Positions 8,570 through 9,135 of a stretch of DNA of 9,135 nt are shown here, in pieces. The position numbers were made by a program, and so were the translations under genes. The stretch is from Pedococcus sp. GTDB taxonomy: Bacteria > Actinomycetota > Actinomycetes > Actinomycetales > Dermatophilaceae. Every line of letters begins with the position of its first letter. Positions within the stretch are counted from its first letter, which is position 1. Where the stretch lies: contig JAICSZ010000057.1 of NCBI GenBank assembly GCA_025936615.1, forward strand, positions 1 through 9,135. The letters run 5' to 3'. The notes below the pieces were generated by a model. It made no database searches. It worked only from the letters and a program-made list of their open reading frames with translations, and was not told the origin of the DNA.

Positions 8570-9135
8570 AACCTGCTCGTCAGGAGGGCGTGCTTCACCT
8601 CGGCGATCGCCTGGGTGACCTGGATGCCCCGGGGGCAGGCCTCGGTGCAGTTGAAGGTGGTGCGGCAGCGCCACACGCCTTCCTTGTCATTGAGCACCTC
8701 GAGGCGCTGCGCGGCACCTTCATCGCGACTGTCGAAGATGAAGCGGTGGGCGTTCACGATCGCCGCCGGGCCGAAGTACTGGCCGTCGTTCCAGAACACC
8801 GGGCAGCTCGTGGTGCAGGCGGCGCACAGGATGCACTTGGTGGTGTCGTCGAAGCGCTCACGGTCGGCCTGGCTCTGGATCCGCTCGCGGGTCGGCTCGT
8901 GGCCAGCGGTGATGAGGAACGGCATCACCTCGCGGTAGGCGTCGAAGAAGGGCTCCATGTCGACGATGAGGTCCTTCTCGACAGGCAGGCCCTTGATCGG
9001 CTCCACGGTGATCGGCTTGTCCGGGTTGACGTCCTTGATGAGCGTCTTGCAGGCCAGCCGGTTCTTGCCGTTGATCCGCATCGCATCGGACCCGCAGACC
9101 CCGTGGGCGCAGGAACGGCGGAACGACAGGGACCC
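8566..9135 (-). CDS. sdhB: Succinate dehydrogenase iron-sulfur subunit (N-terminus missing)
   Basis: SdhB passes electrons from the flavoprotein SdhA to the membrane quinone site through three Fe-S clusters. The frame is open to the window edge, so the first part is missing; 189 residues are visible. The [2Fe-2S] ligands are in SCAHGVCGSD and NRLAC (C9, C14, D17, C29; Asp in the third place as in the E. coli enzyme). The [4Fe-4S]/[3Fe-4S] ligands are in CILCAACTTSCP (C101, C104, C107, C111) and CRTTFNCTEACP (C147, C153, C157). All are intact, followed by the usual RGIQVTQAIAEVK. The ATG at 9081 lies inside the first cluster motif and is not the start. The stop overlaps the start of the carboxypeptidase gene by 4 nt. 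sdhA, sdhC and sdhD presumably lie beyond the right edge. A fumarate reductase is less likely but not excluded. Confidence 0.96.
   Translation of the reverse strand, partial: GSLSFRRSCAHGVCGSDAMRINGKNRLACKTLIKDVNPDKPITVEPIKGLPVEKDLIVDMEPFFDAYREVMPFLITAGHEPTRERIQSQADRERFDDTTKCILCAACTTSCPVFWNDGQYFGPAAIVNAHRFIFDSRDEGAAQRLEVLNDKEGVWRCRTTFNCTEACPRGIQVTQAIAEVKHALLTSRF

Noticed and set aside
8570..8674. Carboxypeptidase start at GTG 8674
   Set aside because: It would overlap sdhB by over 100 nt and put a His/Pro/Arg-rich stretch before the signal peptide, blocking a normal signal sequence.

Overview
This window is a stretch of high-G+C actinobacterial chromosome. The strong G/C bias at third codon positions, the GTG starts, the TAGGGT-type -10 boxes placed 6-7 nt before start codons, and the gene order around trpS, yihY/brkB, a D-Ala-D-Ala carboxypeptidase and sdhB all point to Actinomycetota. 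I would guess Micrococcales, possibly near Intrasporangiaceae, but I cannot prove that from the sequence. I see no tRNA, rRNA, CRISPR array, insertion sequence, phage gene or attachment site.

Layout. (1) 1-1266 (+) is the 3' part of a Wzz/BY-kinase gene, a tyrosine autokinase that controls polysaccharide chain export. (2) 1263-2822 (-) is a serine carypeptidase-like S10 peptidase (serine carboxypeptidase family); its stop codon overlaps that of the kinase gene on the opposite strand in a shared CTAG. (3) 2853-3283 (+) is a decayed exonuclease III gene (xthA): a good N-terminus, a frameshift near 3060, a missing middle, and a recognisable C-terminus in a third frame. (4) 3305-4483 (-) is galactokinase. 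(5) 4529-7228 (+) is a three-gene unit: tryptophanyl-tRNA synthetase, a 2'-5' RNA ligase-family protein and a YihY/BrkB membrane protein. (6) 7268-9135 (-) holds a D-Ala-D-Ala carboxypeptidase and, upstream of it, the iron-sulfur subunit of succinate dehydrogenase (cut by the window edge), joined by a 4-nt stop/start overlap.

How the parts relate. These are mostly unrelated housekeeping functions: surface polysaccharide export, peptide trimming, galactose entry into the Leloir pathway, Trp-tRNA charging, RNA end chemistry, cell-wall trimming and respiration. Genes are packed tightly with almost no intergenic DNA, and no intergenic gap reaches 50 nt. Several transcripts look leaderless. All three convergent junctions carry a hairpin or inverted repeat without a T tract.

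I do not see a new multi-gene system here. The items most worth following are the xthA pseudogene with its apparently intact promoter, the likely CTG start coupled to the sdhB stop, a 12-bp word repeated three times, and the long tyrosine-free tail of the BY-kinase.
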